Origin: Nepenthes gracilis
Lineage: Eukaryota > Streptophyta > Magnoliopsida > Caryophyllales > Nepenthaceae
Assembly (NCBI GenBank): GCA_033239525.1
Contig: BSYO01000013.1
Span: forward strand, 2,876,501 to 2,940,500
Direction: 5' to 3'
DNA length: 64,000 nucleotides
This document shows, piece by piece, positions 43,902-59,910 of this stretch. Position 1 is the stretch's first letter. Each line of letters starts with the position of its first letter. The position numbers and the translations under genes were made by a program. The notes beneath the pieces are model-generated. The model saw only the letters and a program-made list of their open reading frames with translations. It was not told the DNA's origin and did no database searches.

Positions 43902-46900
43902 AAATTATAAATATGTTGATATATAAAATTTATTTGAAAAAAAAATTAGGATAAAACTATGAATTAAAAATATTTAAAAAGTAAAGATTAAGAATAAATT
44001 TCTTATTTCTTTATTATTTTCTGTATTGTATTTTTATCTAAAATAATCTAAAATAAAAGCTATATAATTAAGTATTTATTAATTAGCTTTCATAATTTCT
44101 CCTTTGAATGGTGATTGTTTGATTTGACTGGTACAAAACTTTGAACATAGACTTTTTTATCACACGTGTAATGAATCTAATTACGTACTTTATGACGTAA
44201 TAAATGTTGCCTTTTCTATCTATTATAGTTCTTTATTTTATTTTTTTATATACAAATACTTAATGATTATCTTATAAAATATTATTTTGTGATAGAATTT
44301 TAAAACTAAAACATTTTTTACATAAATTTAAACTTATATAAAATTTTTTTAATCTTTTTTTAATTTAAGACTTATAAAAATATATAATCATGCAAAAATA
44401 TTAGTATACAAATTTAAAACATACATAAAGTATAATGTATAATTTACTAATATACAAAAATTTTAAGATGCATATTGCATATAGAAAACATGCAAATGTT
44501 AAATTTTTAAAATTTATAAAAATTTAGTATATTTAGTATAATTTTTTAAATTTTTTATACAATAAAAACATACAGAACTTATTAGGTAGAAATTATCAAC
44601 ATATAGCATACTCCATATAGAAATTTAGTGTATATAGGATTATATATATGGATATTAAAGACATACAAGTACATACTATAAAAAATCAGCATTCAAATAT
44701 AATGTGTAAATATTTAAAATATATATTTCATAAAAATTATACAAAATGTGAATGAAAATATATGCATGTAAGATATAAATATTACATATATAAAATTAAA
44801 ATATGTATGAGTATTTAAAATAATAAATACTAAAAAAAGTATAAAAAAATCGGTAACAAAGAAAAAAATTTAAATACACTTATCTTGTATTTAAAATTAT
44901 CAAATATCTCTAAAATTTTATTTAATTTTTTCTTTTTCTACCTTTTCTCTCTCTTCTTTCTTCATCTCTTCTCTCTAAAGTTATGCAAAAAATTGCTAAA
45001 AATTGGTTAATGGAGTATTATAAAGAAAAATGGTACATTTGTATCTATCAAGTGCACAATAAGTGCCAAGATACAAACCTTATGTAGCATGAGTATCTAT
45101 TAAATGTGCATGAGGTGCCTATATTTTGTTCCAAATATCCATGTGCATCCACTGAATGTGACAATTTTACCTAAAATGCGCATAAACACTCCAAATGTGA
45201 TTTCGGGGTATGATTTTTTTGTTTAGAATATGCATATGCGTGAGTTAGATATTAATTAGACATTAGCAACCTAACTTATTTCAGTTATATATTAATTTTG
45301 ACCCAAAATCTCAATTGATCTTCATATTTTTATTAACTTTATTTAATTTATTGTCACAAAAAATATAATTTGAGATTTATAAGCTAAATCTCTAGTAAGG
45401 AACTCACTAGATTTGTTAATAGTAATAAAATCAGATACCTTTCGATCTTATCGATATTGTTTCACTTGTAATAAAATCTTTATACACTATTAGATTACAA
45501 TGTCCCGCCACAGACGTTCCAACCGATAATTTATAGGTTGAAACTAGTGTGCAAGATAATTGACAAATGTGTTAGGTGATAAACCTTGGCACTTTATTAT
45601 AAGAGTAAATGTTTGATTTCTTAAATAAAAGGCGAATATTTACTTTTAAAAAGAAGTTAGAGGTTGTAGCCGTTATGCACTAATTTTCATTTACTAATTA
45701 ATGAATAAAAGTGTGGTATATATAGAAAAGTTTAAAAATTATGTTCAAAATATACAGCCGTTTAGAAAGTAGTGCTCCAATACATGTGCATGGTATAAGC
45801 ACATTTTAGGCACAGAAACTTTAACAAGAGGTCAGTGTCTTAACACACTATATTACTCATGTGCACATCATACATAAGTATTATGGATAAACGACGCTTA
45901 TGTATGGTTTGAGCACACATCAAATGTAGACTTTTTAGATAAACGGTGTTCATGTACAAATTGAATACAAATCAGATGTGATCATTTTAAATGAACAGTA
46001 TTTATGCGCAGCTCAAATGCATATTAAGTATGATCATTCTGGACTAATATATATACTTGCACTTATTAGGCGTGGGTTCAGCATGTATATTGGGGGATGA
46101 TGTATTTATGAATAATGAGCATGTATTCGGCGTAGGTCTTTGTTAATATTTTAAAATTTTTTTTAAAAAATATATTTTATCTAATCATAAAATATATTAA
46201 TATAAAATATTTATAAAACTTTTTATAAAAAAATTATATATATTGAAAACAAAAATATCATATTTTTATGACACATTTTAGATAGCTATTTTAATATAAT
46301 ATTTTATTATCTCTTTACTTATATAAATTTACCAATATTATATAAATTTACTAATATTATATTTTACCAAGCCTATTTTATATGGCGTACTCTTTTGTTC
46401 TTCCACACAATACATCTAAGTTTCATAAAATATACAAACATTAAATATAATATTTATTAACTAAACAAATTATTCAACTTTACAACATCTGCCTTTTAAC
46501 TTACGTGTCTTTTTTATTATACACTACTTCAAAATTTCAAATCAAGTTTTTTTTTTTTCTTTGCATATTTACTTCTCTACTGGGTATTTTTTTATCTCAT
46601 TAATATTATTTTTTAGTGCTATTTTTTTCCCTTTCAAAAAATATCTTTTTTTGTTATCATTTTAAAATAACTAATTACAAACTCACATTTCCCATCATAT
46701 ACGTTTCTTTATTATCGTGTACGTATATGTACGTATATATTACATATATATGGTATATGTATATATATTTTTATAAATATATGCATGTGTATATATCTGA
46801 ATTGAAGGAGACTTTATCTCTTAAAAAAATAGAGCATTACCAAATCTACATGTATGTATTTTCTTACTATTTAAGATATATTCAACTCTCTTACCACTTA

Positions 46901-47264
46901 TTCAATTTTCACGTATTATGAATGGTGAGTTTTTTTTAATTTTTGGTTTATTTCTTAAAGTTTTATACCAATGGGTGGAAAGTTAATGGTAAAAGGATTA
47001 TTGATAGTGAAATAAATAATACTTCTATTTTACGAACCTAAAAAAAAAAAAAACTACTTACTCACCCTTTATAATATACATAGGGTCAATTTTTTAAATT
47101 TTAATAAATTTTACTTATAAATAAGATATTGTAAACAATTTAGAAGCACAATAACTCGGAGTGGGCTGGGCCTTAGTTCATGGGCAAATGTTGTTGGCCA
47201 TCTATTTAGTTTATAGATTTGATGGTTGATGCTTGCAAAATCCAATTTGCTTGGAATATTTTTT
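43902..47264. other. AT-rich intergenic DNA with minisatellite
   Basis: No gene. 44930-44990 is a CT-rich tract followed by a GTGCATGAGGTGCC-type repeat region (45040-45220), resembling 22250-22640. 45840-46040 contains about four diverged units of 51-52 bp (core ATCA.ATGT..AC-TTT-.ATAAACGGTGTTCATG). The frame at 46616-46921 is Ile/Tyr-rich low-complexity sequence. Confidence 0.5.
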
Positions 47265-48280
47265 TGATAAATTTTTATATTGTTAATTTTTTTTATAAAT
47301 TATGATAAAATTAGAAAAAATTTTAAAATTGTAAAAAAATTAGATGTCCTATCATAAAATTTGAGATAATTCAACATATTCAATTAAAAATCCCATAAAT
47401 ATCTAATATTTCCTATAGGAGAAATATGGTATTTTAGATCTCTATCTCCTTGGGATTGTCATAGTGTGTTGTGATGTTACATATTTTCTAAGTGAGCTAT
47501 CCTATGATAAGAGAAGAGTTTCCAAGATGTCACGAGGATGACTAAGAGTCTCTATGAGGTCAAGTACTAAATAGAATTATCCAACTTTAGTCAAAGGGCT
47601 TGGTGGTGCAGTTAAAGTTTAGGCAAGAAATTATGATCCTCGAATGCAAGTTGGAGCAGGTTTTTGTACACCATACTTGTGGGGATAACCTTTCAATAAT
47701 GATACTTGCATTGGGAGTCTCAAGTTGAGCAAACGTTTACAATGTTTGAAGTATGGAGCAAGGTGATATTGTATTATCAAGATTAATGTTATTGTTGTCG
47801 AGTATATTACATATTGACCAGATGATTAATACGAATAGTATGATAAAGTGGCTTTGAATTCATTATGATGCATGTTGCCTTTATGAGTAACATATACTAA
47901 AGAATTCGTGAGTCTTCAGTGATACACAGTAGTACGAGTACTTTATGGGATGAGATGGTTTATAATAACCCAATAAGAACAAGCAACGAGTGAGGTATCA
48001 GAACTAGCTGATAGGGTAGGAATCAACTTGATGGCATGTCAAACGTCAAGCAATTAATGTGCCACTAGTTGTTTGATTAAAAGGGTCGGAAGCTTCAAAT
48101 TCATTTTTGGGCGATGTGGGACTCTTGTGAGGGGTTCGACCTGTTAACCTCATGTGATTAAGTATTTGAGATTAAATTAATGGGTTATCATATACTTGAG
48201 ATTAAATTAATGGATTATCATGTACGAAATAGTCTGACTATGACTTGGAAAAATTTTGGTGACACATGGTCAATTTTCCA
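47265..48280. repeat. Diverged direct repeat, copy 1
   Basis: About 1 kb, colinear with 48600-49565. Landmarks include TTTTTTATAAATTAT, an AATTATGATCCTCGAATG / ATATTATAACCTTCAGTTG block, GTATGGAGCAAGGTGATATTG / GCACGAAATGGGGTATTG, then TATCA/GGATTAATNTTATNGTTGT. No coding capacity. Confidence 0.7.
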
Positions 48281-48599
48281 CTTTATTAAAATGAGTTCGA
48301 AAAACTACATGGGATACATGGTCGCCCCTTCTCTTGACTTTCAATGAGTTAGATTAAAATTCAATGAGAAAAATTTAGTCTTAATAAAGAACTTAAAAAA
48401 TATATATATATATATATTTGTTATTTTATTCATAGTATAAGTGTCTAGACTTTTTAATATTTCTAAGGTAAAAGATCAATCAAGAAGTTATATACTTTAT
48501 ATTTTTATTAATATTAAATCTCAAATTCTCACAAATTTAATGAGGGAAAGCTAAAAATTAGTCATTTAGTATTAAAATTTGTCCCATTCAGAATAATTT

Positions 48600-49565
48600 T
48601 TGATAATTTTTCTTATATTATTTGATTTTTTTATAAATTATAGTGAATTTATTTTAAATTTTAGAGTTATAAAAAAAATTAAATGTCTAGTTGTAAAAGT
48701 TAAAAAAGTTCAATATATATGGTCAAAAATGCTTTAAACACACCCATGAGGGCATTGTAATATGTCTAACGGCTATGCATCATCTAAATGAGTCCCCCAG
48801 TAGTGGGGGTGAGTTCTTGTAATGTTACAAGGACGATCGAAAGTTTCTATTAGATCGGATATCAAATGGATACTATTCCATGAGGGGTAAAGGGTTCAAC
48901 AGTATGGATAAGGATTGGATATGATATTATAACCTTCAGTTGTATACTGAGGACTTTTTATATGTTACAGTTATGGAGATAATCTTTTCACAATAAAAGA
49001 TGAGTTCAAAGTCTCGAGTTGAGTTGATACTTATGATGTTGGAGGCACGAAATGGGGTATTGCCATATTATCGGGATTAATATCATGGTTGTAGAGTATG
49101 ATACATTTTGACTTGATGGGTTGATACATGTAAGTGCAATTGGTTGGTCGGGATATGTTGCGATGCTTGTTCCCTTTTGAGTATTATACGCTAGCAAATT
49201 GATGAGTTCTTATTGATATAATGGATCACAAATGCTACATGTCACGATGTGATTTAGAAATGATTTCAAGTGAGCAAGTGCCGAGTAAGCAAGAGAAATT
49301 ATCGATGGGGCTAGTTTTAGCTAATAATGAGCCTGATGTCGAAAAATAATTGATTGCTAGCTGTTTGACTTAAAGGTATGGATGTTTCAAAATTATTATA
49401 ATTGGTTTGAAACTCATTATAAGGAATGTAATTTATCAATATTGTGTGACAAATTGTTTAAGATGAGAATCATGAATCCTCAAAATGAGTTATGTTGGCC
49501 GTGGTTGACGCCATATGATCAAATTTAGGCATATTAAAAATGAGGTTGTGACACGTTGTAGGGAT
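48600..49565. repeat. Diverged direct repeat, copy 2
   Basis: Second copy of the 47265-48280 unit, separated by about 320 bp. The pair could be diverged LTRs of a very small non-autonomous element or a segmental duplication. No PBS or conserved ends are visible. Confidence 0.7.
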
Positions 49566-49795
49566 TGGGGGTAGTTTTATCTTTTTAAAAGATAAAAATT
49601 ATTTTTTTAATATTTTAATTATTTATTTTAAAATAAATAATTATAATTTAATAATTAATTTTAACTAATTTTTATATTTAAAAATAATTAAATTAAATTA
49701 AATTATTTAAATATTTACAATGAGACGGAGCCTTCCACATCCACACGTCGCAGGGCCCCATTTGTGCAAACTCTCAAGTGAAGTTTCGGGTTGAC

Positions 49796-49814
49796 CGGGG
49801 GAGGGGGGGGGGGG
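49796..49814 (+). other. G-rich tract upstream of the glutaredoxin gene
   Basis: GGGGGAGGGGGGGGGGGG-type run in the presumed 5' UTR, 117 bp before the ATG. It could form a G-quadruplex in DNA or mRNA, or be a length-variable homopolymer. Confidence 0.6.
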
Positions 49815-49930
49815 CTGTTCAGACGTCGTTCAATCTTCAAATTTGCGTCAAAAGAAAGGGAAAAAAAAAAGGGGAAAGAAACGAAAAATTTGCAAGCAGA
49901 TTTCGCAGATCTGAAATCGTTGCGAAGAAG

Positions 49931-53402
<3,472 letters not shown>

Positions 53403-54275
53403 TCCTACCTTTGATCCCATCAATTTGACGCGAAATCACATACTGGTTATCTATTGACATCTTGGTGGTTTTTTGCCTGAATTCAGTAACAAGCAGTGTT
53501 TCATTATATGCTTATTTTCAATGGAATAATGATTGTACTATATATTAGTATTTAGATTAGAAATAAGAATAGCAATTTCAAGCTAAATGATTTTTTTATC
53601 CTTATAAGATTGACAGTGCATAACGGCTCGGCGGTGGCAGGGTGGTTTGAAAATATCGGCGCGTCTGAGTGTGGCGGTAGTGTGGGGGTGGTATTAAAAT
53701 GATTCCAAAAATGCCTCACAATTGTTTTGAAATTGTGTCATGGGCCTTTCATTAGAAGTTTTGTATTTTTTTTAGTATTAGTGATGGATTAGCACTTTCT
53801 TATTCCTTTTTTTTTGGCTTGTTTGTAAAGTTTATTAAAATAGAGTTTTGGATTTGAATAAGAAAATAATTTGGTATCAGCAGCTGACAAGGCCGGCAAT
53901 AATGACTGCTAATTGTCGATAATAAATCATGATTTTGTATGATATATTTGATTTATGTATTTTTAATTATTTTTCGATGGAAGAACGTTGAACATGTAAA
54001 TTAGATGGAAAAATTGTTGAAATTCAGTAGTATTAAAAAAAGGAGTTTTGAAAAATGTTGTGGTAAATAATTTAACTAATAACATTAAGCAATTTGATGA
54101 ATCCCTCGCAAGATCAAATAAGCTGCGCATAATAATGATATTTGAGAAATAAATAAATAAATAAATATTAAATTAGCTGTGAATTATAATGGTATTTGAG
54201 AGATCAGAGGCAAAAGCCGCACTTCAGAGCAAAGAGACGGAAAGACTAACTCAACGACCAGAAGCTTGGGCGGAG
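53403..54275. other. Glutaredoxin 3' region and JmjC gene promoter
   Basis: Intergenic, the two genes running in the same direction. No other gene. A short GGTGGCAGGGTGG-type patch (53622-53695) resembles interiors of the MITE family at 34601. An AAATAAATAAATAAATA run lies about 120 bp before the chosen ATG. Confidence 0.5.
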
Positions 54276-57200
54276 ATGGAGGAGCGGGAGATGGGAAGTC
54301 GTCGCGCTGACAAAAGAAGGCGCAAATCGAAGACATCACACATCGCTCACCGTAGACCGTCGAATCCTGAAACTCTCTTCTCCCTGACGCTCGCCGCCCT
54401 GACCAACCCCCAAAACCCTTCGTCCGAATCCTTAATCAAAACCTCTCTAAACGTATTGCTCCGTTTGTTCCTCAAGGAATCACCAAATCTTTTCTCTCCT
54501 ACTCAAGAAGATACAGTCAACTCCGTTCTCGCGCTGCTTCCACTGCTATTTAAATCCAGGTCCCCTCCATACACACACTCTTCTGCGTTGGCATTTTTCC
54601 TTTAATTCTTGCTGCTCGAACTTGCTGAATTCTGGAATTCGCAGGTGCGCTGAGATCTTGTGGGCCAGCGCGAGGATTGTTGGTGCTGCTTCGCTGATCT
54701 CGGTCGAAATGAATGGAAAAATTGCTTCTGACGCTGAAATTGTGAAGGCATTGGCTCGGAAGGTTGTGAGTTCTGAAAGGAGGGTGGCAATGGCTGCGTG
54801 TAATTCTATATTGGATGTTTCGACCACTTCCTTTGGACGTCAGCGGTTGCTGGAGCTGTCTGCTTTGAACTACCTGATGTGAGTGCCTTAGGTTATACCA
54901 ATTTTTATTCTGGTACATGATTATTATGATTTGATAGTTGCGTTTGTTGTTTAAATGAATTATATTTTTCCATTTACTTTCTGTTTTTCCTCCTATCTGT
55001 ATGAACTAGATTTTCTAGTATTGGATTTTCCTTCTCGATGTTGGTAGGTCGTTTTTGCAGATAATATATGTGTGTATGTATATGCTTAGTGACATAACAA
55101 TTGAAAAATTGGAAAAGTACCTTAGGTTAGGCAACACCCTAGCAGCCACCTGTACCGGCAGAGAGCTTTAATGATTTCATATTCTCGTCATTGTTAATAT
55201 GGCATTGTTTGGACAAAAAATATGTTCATTTGAGTATCTTTTTTTAACTCAGTGCAATTTTGGGTTAACTCATTCAATATATATATTTTTTAAATTAATA
55301 ATACACGTTCTAGTTGTATGACTTAATGTAATATCCGCTAGGCTTGGGTTCCTCCAGGTTTTAAAATCCTCAGGATCATCTAGTTCTCTTTGCACGGTGG
55401 ACAATAGAGGTGCTGCATGCCTGGGAGTAGAGCTCAGAGAAGATGAACTTTTGCTGCTTCTTCTCAATGCACTCGTTACTCTGATTAACTCTTGCAGTAT
55501 TGAACAGCAAGATAAAATCCCAAGGAAGCTCATTGTTACCTCATTGGTTCATTTGAAACAGCTATGGCCTGAAGTGCGTGAGCAAATGTTAGCTGGGAAC
55601 ATTATGACCGTCTGCCAAGGAAAACACAAATGCCTAAGCAATCTTACGGCAAATAACCTGGCAGAAAGTATTTTTAGGCTCTCCATGAATGCTTTACATA
55701 CTGACAGAGCAATTGAATCTGAGGTCGTTGTGAGACACATATTTGGATCTGGCAAGTCTAGTTTTGTGGATTTTATCTCAAATCACTGGGAATCATCACC
55801 CTTTCTCATAAGGGGGATGACAAAAGATTTGGACAAACAAGGTGGCATATTCAGTTCATTTGTAAAATTCAACTGTGCTGGAAAAGTCCCCTTGTTTATA
55901 TCTTCTATGCTTCAAGGGATGGTTTCTTGTATTCCTATTGCTTCAGATGAAACTGACATCCTTAGTTTTTTGGAAGAAATACGGGGTGCACTTGGTTGTC
56001 CAATAATCTATCAACAGGACATACGAGTTCTAACGATAGAGCCTGACTTGAAAACTGAGCGACATTACTTTCAGGGAAGTTTAACTGACCATTCCATCAA
56101 GGTTCCTATTTCTTTCTTTGTCAGTGATATTTTAAAATGTGAGGAAGCATACAAGCAAGGCTATACGATTGCATTGCGTGGCATGGAGTTCCGCTTTAAG
56201 AGTATTGCTGCTATTGCTGACCAAGTAGCTTCTCTATTTGGTCAACCTTCTGTAGGTGCTAATTTGTACTTGACTCCACCTAATTCTCAGGGATTAGCTT
56301 GCCACTGCGATGACCACTGTGTTTTTATCTGTCAACTTCTTGGGACTAAACAATGGACAATCTACCTGGAACCAGTTTTTCAATTACCTCGTCTTTATCA
56401 GCATCTTGAGTGTCCATGGGGTTCTATGATGCAGAAGAGGCAGATTATATTGAATGAAGGTGATGTAATGTACATTCCAAGAGGTTTTCCACATGAAGCA
56501 TCTACAATCGTAGGTACTGATGGTACTGCTGAGTTTTCCTTACATGTCACCCTTTCTGTGGAGATTGAGCCACCTTTTGAGTAAGTAATTCTTCATGGTG
56601 GCTGTCGTTTATGTTCTTATGAAGTGAATAACTTGTTTTATGTTGTGAGATCTTATGTTTGTGATGGACATGCTATTTTAGTTGAAGTTCTGTATGATGG
56701 CTATGTGATCTTTAAGGCTAGTATGATGAAATTTTACCCAAAAAAAAAAGAAAAAAAAGGTTAGTGGTTGCAAAAGGAGAAGGGAAAGGAGAGGTAGAGA
56801 AGAAAGGGAAAGACAAGAGAAGGAGAACCTGGCATATTTGAGGAATTTTGATAAATTAGGAAGGTGGATTGATAAAAATTTTCGTTTCATGAATATGAAA
56901 GTTACTTGTTGGTTTAATAGGCATGTGCTCTTTTCAATGTCTATGCATACATACATGTGTATCTGTGTGTGTATTCTGTGCACGGTTGAGATACTATGTG
57001 ACCATTGATTCATCCTCAATAACTGCATTTGTACATTTCTGTGATGGTGTGCTTGTACATATGGAGCCAAACAAGTAATTCCTTTATAGACCTTTCTGGT
57101 ATTGCTCTACCAAATCAGCATCTGCAAATGGGAAGCTCATGAATGGTTTTGAACTTTCAATCAACTTTAGTCTAATACTCTCATAGACTTGCCTATGCCT

Positions 57201-59705
57201 ATACAAGTGAAAAGCAAGGTATTTAAGGAAATATGAACATATAATAGTTTTCCTCCTCTCACGGTGAATATTGCAAACCCTTCTATCACATATTTATTAA
57301 CTCTCAAAATTTCTGCATGAAACAGATCCAAAGAGAAGGTGAGTGATTTATCTTTCTGTTTACATCAACTATTGGTTCTAGTTTTTGTTTCTTTCGTTTT
57401 TGGTTCTAGAAAGAAGGGGGGCTTTGCTTAAAATACCATTTATTGCTCTAAAATAAGTCTTCTGCACTAGTGTTTACTTCTTGCACTTATTTGACTATGG
57501 ACTGTGAAGTCTTCATGTTCTGCTTAATTTTAAGTAGCTTCTAGAGCTGTAGCACTCCTGTACACTTGTTTTCTCGGAAATCTGTTAGAGTATTCCATAC
57601 TCTCAAATATAAAATTTAATTCTGGCAATTTAGACTGTTAATATTAAAAAAAAGGATCAAACACATTTTATCTATTGTCATAATTCTAGTCGCACAAGTT
57701 GTTTGGATAAAATCCTCACTATTGAGAGTATAGTAGGACTCTAAAATGGGAGAACATTCACAGGACTTGTTTTCAGAAAATTTGAGGGAAAAGAAAAATT
57801 TTAATGAAAATATGATGAAAAATTTACAACATAGATTATCCCATATATTTTTTATTAAAGTCCTACAATTTGTAGAGTGAAACAAAAATAAAGAAGATGG
57901 ACTTCCCCTCTTCCGGGTTTCCATTGATCATGAAACTCTGGCTTCTAGGGAGCTTTGCAGCCTCAGTTCTACTCCCTTTTGAATGATTCAAATTCCATTC
58001 TGTTTAGCTGTCTTATTCTTCAGCCTGCCTATTATTCTTCAAGAAGTTCAAGATGTTTAGCCTAAGTAAAATTCCTTGAGAAGGCATGCTTTCTTTCATT
58101 TACTCATGCATCGCTATATTTAGAGCTTAGTATCTGTGTAATTTATTGGTCCAGTATTTAGCTTAGAAATATGTGTTCTTGGTATTTCTGATTGTTATGC
58201 AAATATTTAGGTTATGAATTAGGATTCCATTGCAGGGTTTGACCTGAAATGAGGATTGTATCAGTTTTCTTTGATTATGATAGCCCAAATTTATATTCTG
58301 ATCAAGCCATACATTTTGAGTTCTAATTTATATTTTTGGATAACTAAATTGTGCAACCATTTATTTCTTGAGAGAAAGAACTAGATTTGGAGCAGATGAC
58401 TGATTAGTACACATCCTGGGATATCTAGATGGATACTGTGTCAATTAGGCCTGGGCACATGATCTTGGAGCCAATGCTGCTGCAAAGCAGACGGACTTAA
58501 GCTTTCCATCCAATGCATAGGCAATATGCACGTGACCTAGTGCATCAGACAAAATTAGTGCATCAGGCATGGTGGGATTTTTCCATTTTTCTAAAGAGTT
58601 TTTTGTAAATACTATTTATCTCAATTATTAGATTTATCATATATCATCTAGTGATTTTGCATGTTCTTAGTGCATCCAAAATGATAAATTAAGCCAGTCC
58701 ATTTAGGAAAAACGACTATTCATGCATTTGATTGGATCACAGGAAGTAAAAATCATTTTCCGAGTGTGGGTGTCATCATCAGCTGTTGTATAGTGTTGGT
58801 TCACACAGTGGATGGTGTATATAAACACGACTATAATGGTTGCTTTTTCATCATTTGATGTAAATGCCATTAAAAAAATTGACAATACTTAATTTTTAGC
58901 TGTTAATCTTAATGCTTTGTTGACATACGGAAAATACATTTGATTTTGGAAGTCTATTACCTCTTGATATCTCCACTGTCTGAATGCTTAAGTCCAAATT
59001 ATAAAATAACAGCTGTCATAGTCCACGTACTCAATATGTCACCAGTCTAATTGTTTTGTAAATTTTTTGGTTAATTAGTCGCCTCTAATTTTTTTGAATT
59101 ATTCTCCTCGTGCTCACAGTTGGGAGGGATTTGCACATGTTGCACTCCTCCAATGGAGCCAAAATCTGAAAGTCTCTCTGGATTTGGCAACTGGAATTTC
59201 AAGCACTTTCTCCGTTAGATTTTTGCATGTTGCTATCAGGCTCATTCGCAATGCTGAACCTGTCTTCCGGAAAGCATGTTTGGTTGCTGCAGATTCTTTG
59301 ACTTCAGATCCTGAAGACTGGCTTGAGCATAATCAGAGAGCTATTTTCAATTCATTGATTAATAAGATTTATGAATTGTCTAGCTTTACAGATGCCCTAG
59401 AGACTATACAAATAGCTATTCAGAGGTGTGAAGATCCTTTTTGTTGGATGGGATGGCTTTCTGTTCTCATTGACAAAGAAATGAGTGTACATTATTGGAA
59501 ATTTCCTTCAGAAGGAATTGACAAACTTTTGCCTTTAATTGATCAACATAGAGACAGTGCTGAAGCTGCTTTTGTGCATGTCAAATCTAAATTCTGTAGA
59601 GAAGCTTTGTTTGATGATGTCAAGGAGTGCTATAAGAAGCTGCATGACATGTATAAGAAGACCCGAAATCAGTATATGAATGGGATGCTTTCTTTGCATT
59701 ATTAG
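54276..59705 (+). CDS. JmjC/cupin ribosomal-oxygenase-like protein (NO66/MINA type)
   Basis: Four exons: 54276-54559, 54645-54878, 55342-56580 and 59120-59705 (TAG). All GT-AG and in phase; 2343 nt, 780 residues. The N-terminus is basic (MGSRRADKRRRKSK), fitting nuclear or nucleolar targeting. A helical region follows, then the cupin domain with iron ligands His494 and Asp496 (in ACHCDDHCVF) and His557 (in GDVMYIPRGFPHEA). The exon 4 part is a winged-helix-like C-terminus. The family comprises Fe(II)/2-oxoglutarate oxygenases; animal and bacterial members hydroxylate ribosomal-protein histidine or arginine, and demethylase activity is debated. The plant substrate is not known to me. In-frame ATGs at 54189 and 54291 are alternative starts. 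Intron 3 is 2.5 kb. Confidence 0.9.
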
Positions 59706-59729
59706 TCATAGAATTTCTGTGAGAGCTGT

Positions 59730-59910
59730 AGGGGTCCTCCCAGTGGGAGTCTCCCATGTTTATTCAATGACTAATATTAGAAGTGAGTGGATGAACGGTG
59801 GAGATTGTACCAAGTAATTTAAATAACTATTCAATATCCACAATTTATCTATCTAATTTCTAATTTTAGCTGTTTGGTTGATATAGAATTCTTCTCGTTG
59901 AGAGGGCCCT
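59730..59910 (+). repeat. MITE-like repeat, copy A, in or after the JmjC 3' UTR
   Basis: Starts 25 bp after the stop codon. Ends are imperfect inverted repeats (GGGGTCCTCCCAGTGGGAG versus GGGCCCTCTCAACGAGAAG) next to TA. The body TCCCATGTTTATTCAATGAC, then AGAAGTGAGTGGATGAACGG, recurs in copies B and C. Confidence 0.65.

Noticed and set aside
46616..46921. 101-codon Tyr/Ile-rich ORF
   Set aside because: Low-complexity AT-rich sequence with TA repeats; no membrane-protein family resemblance beyond composition.
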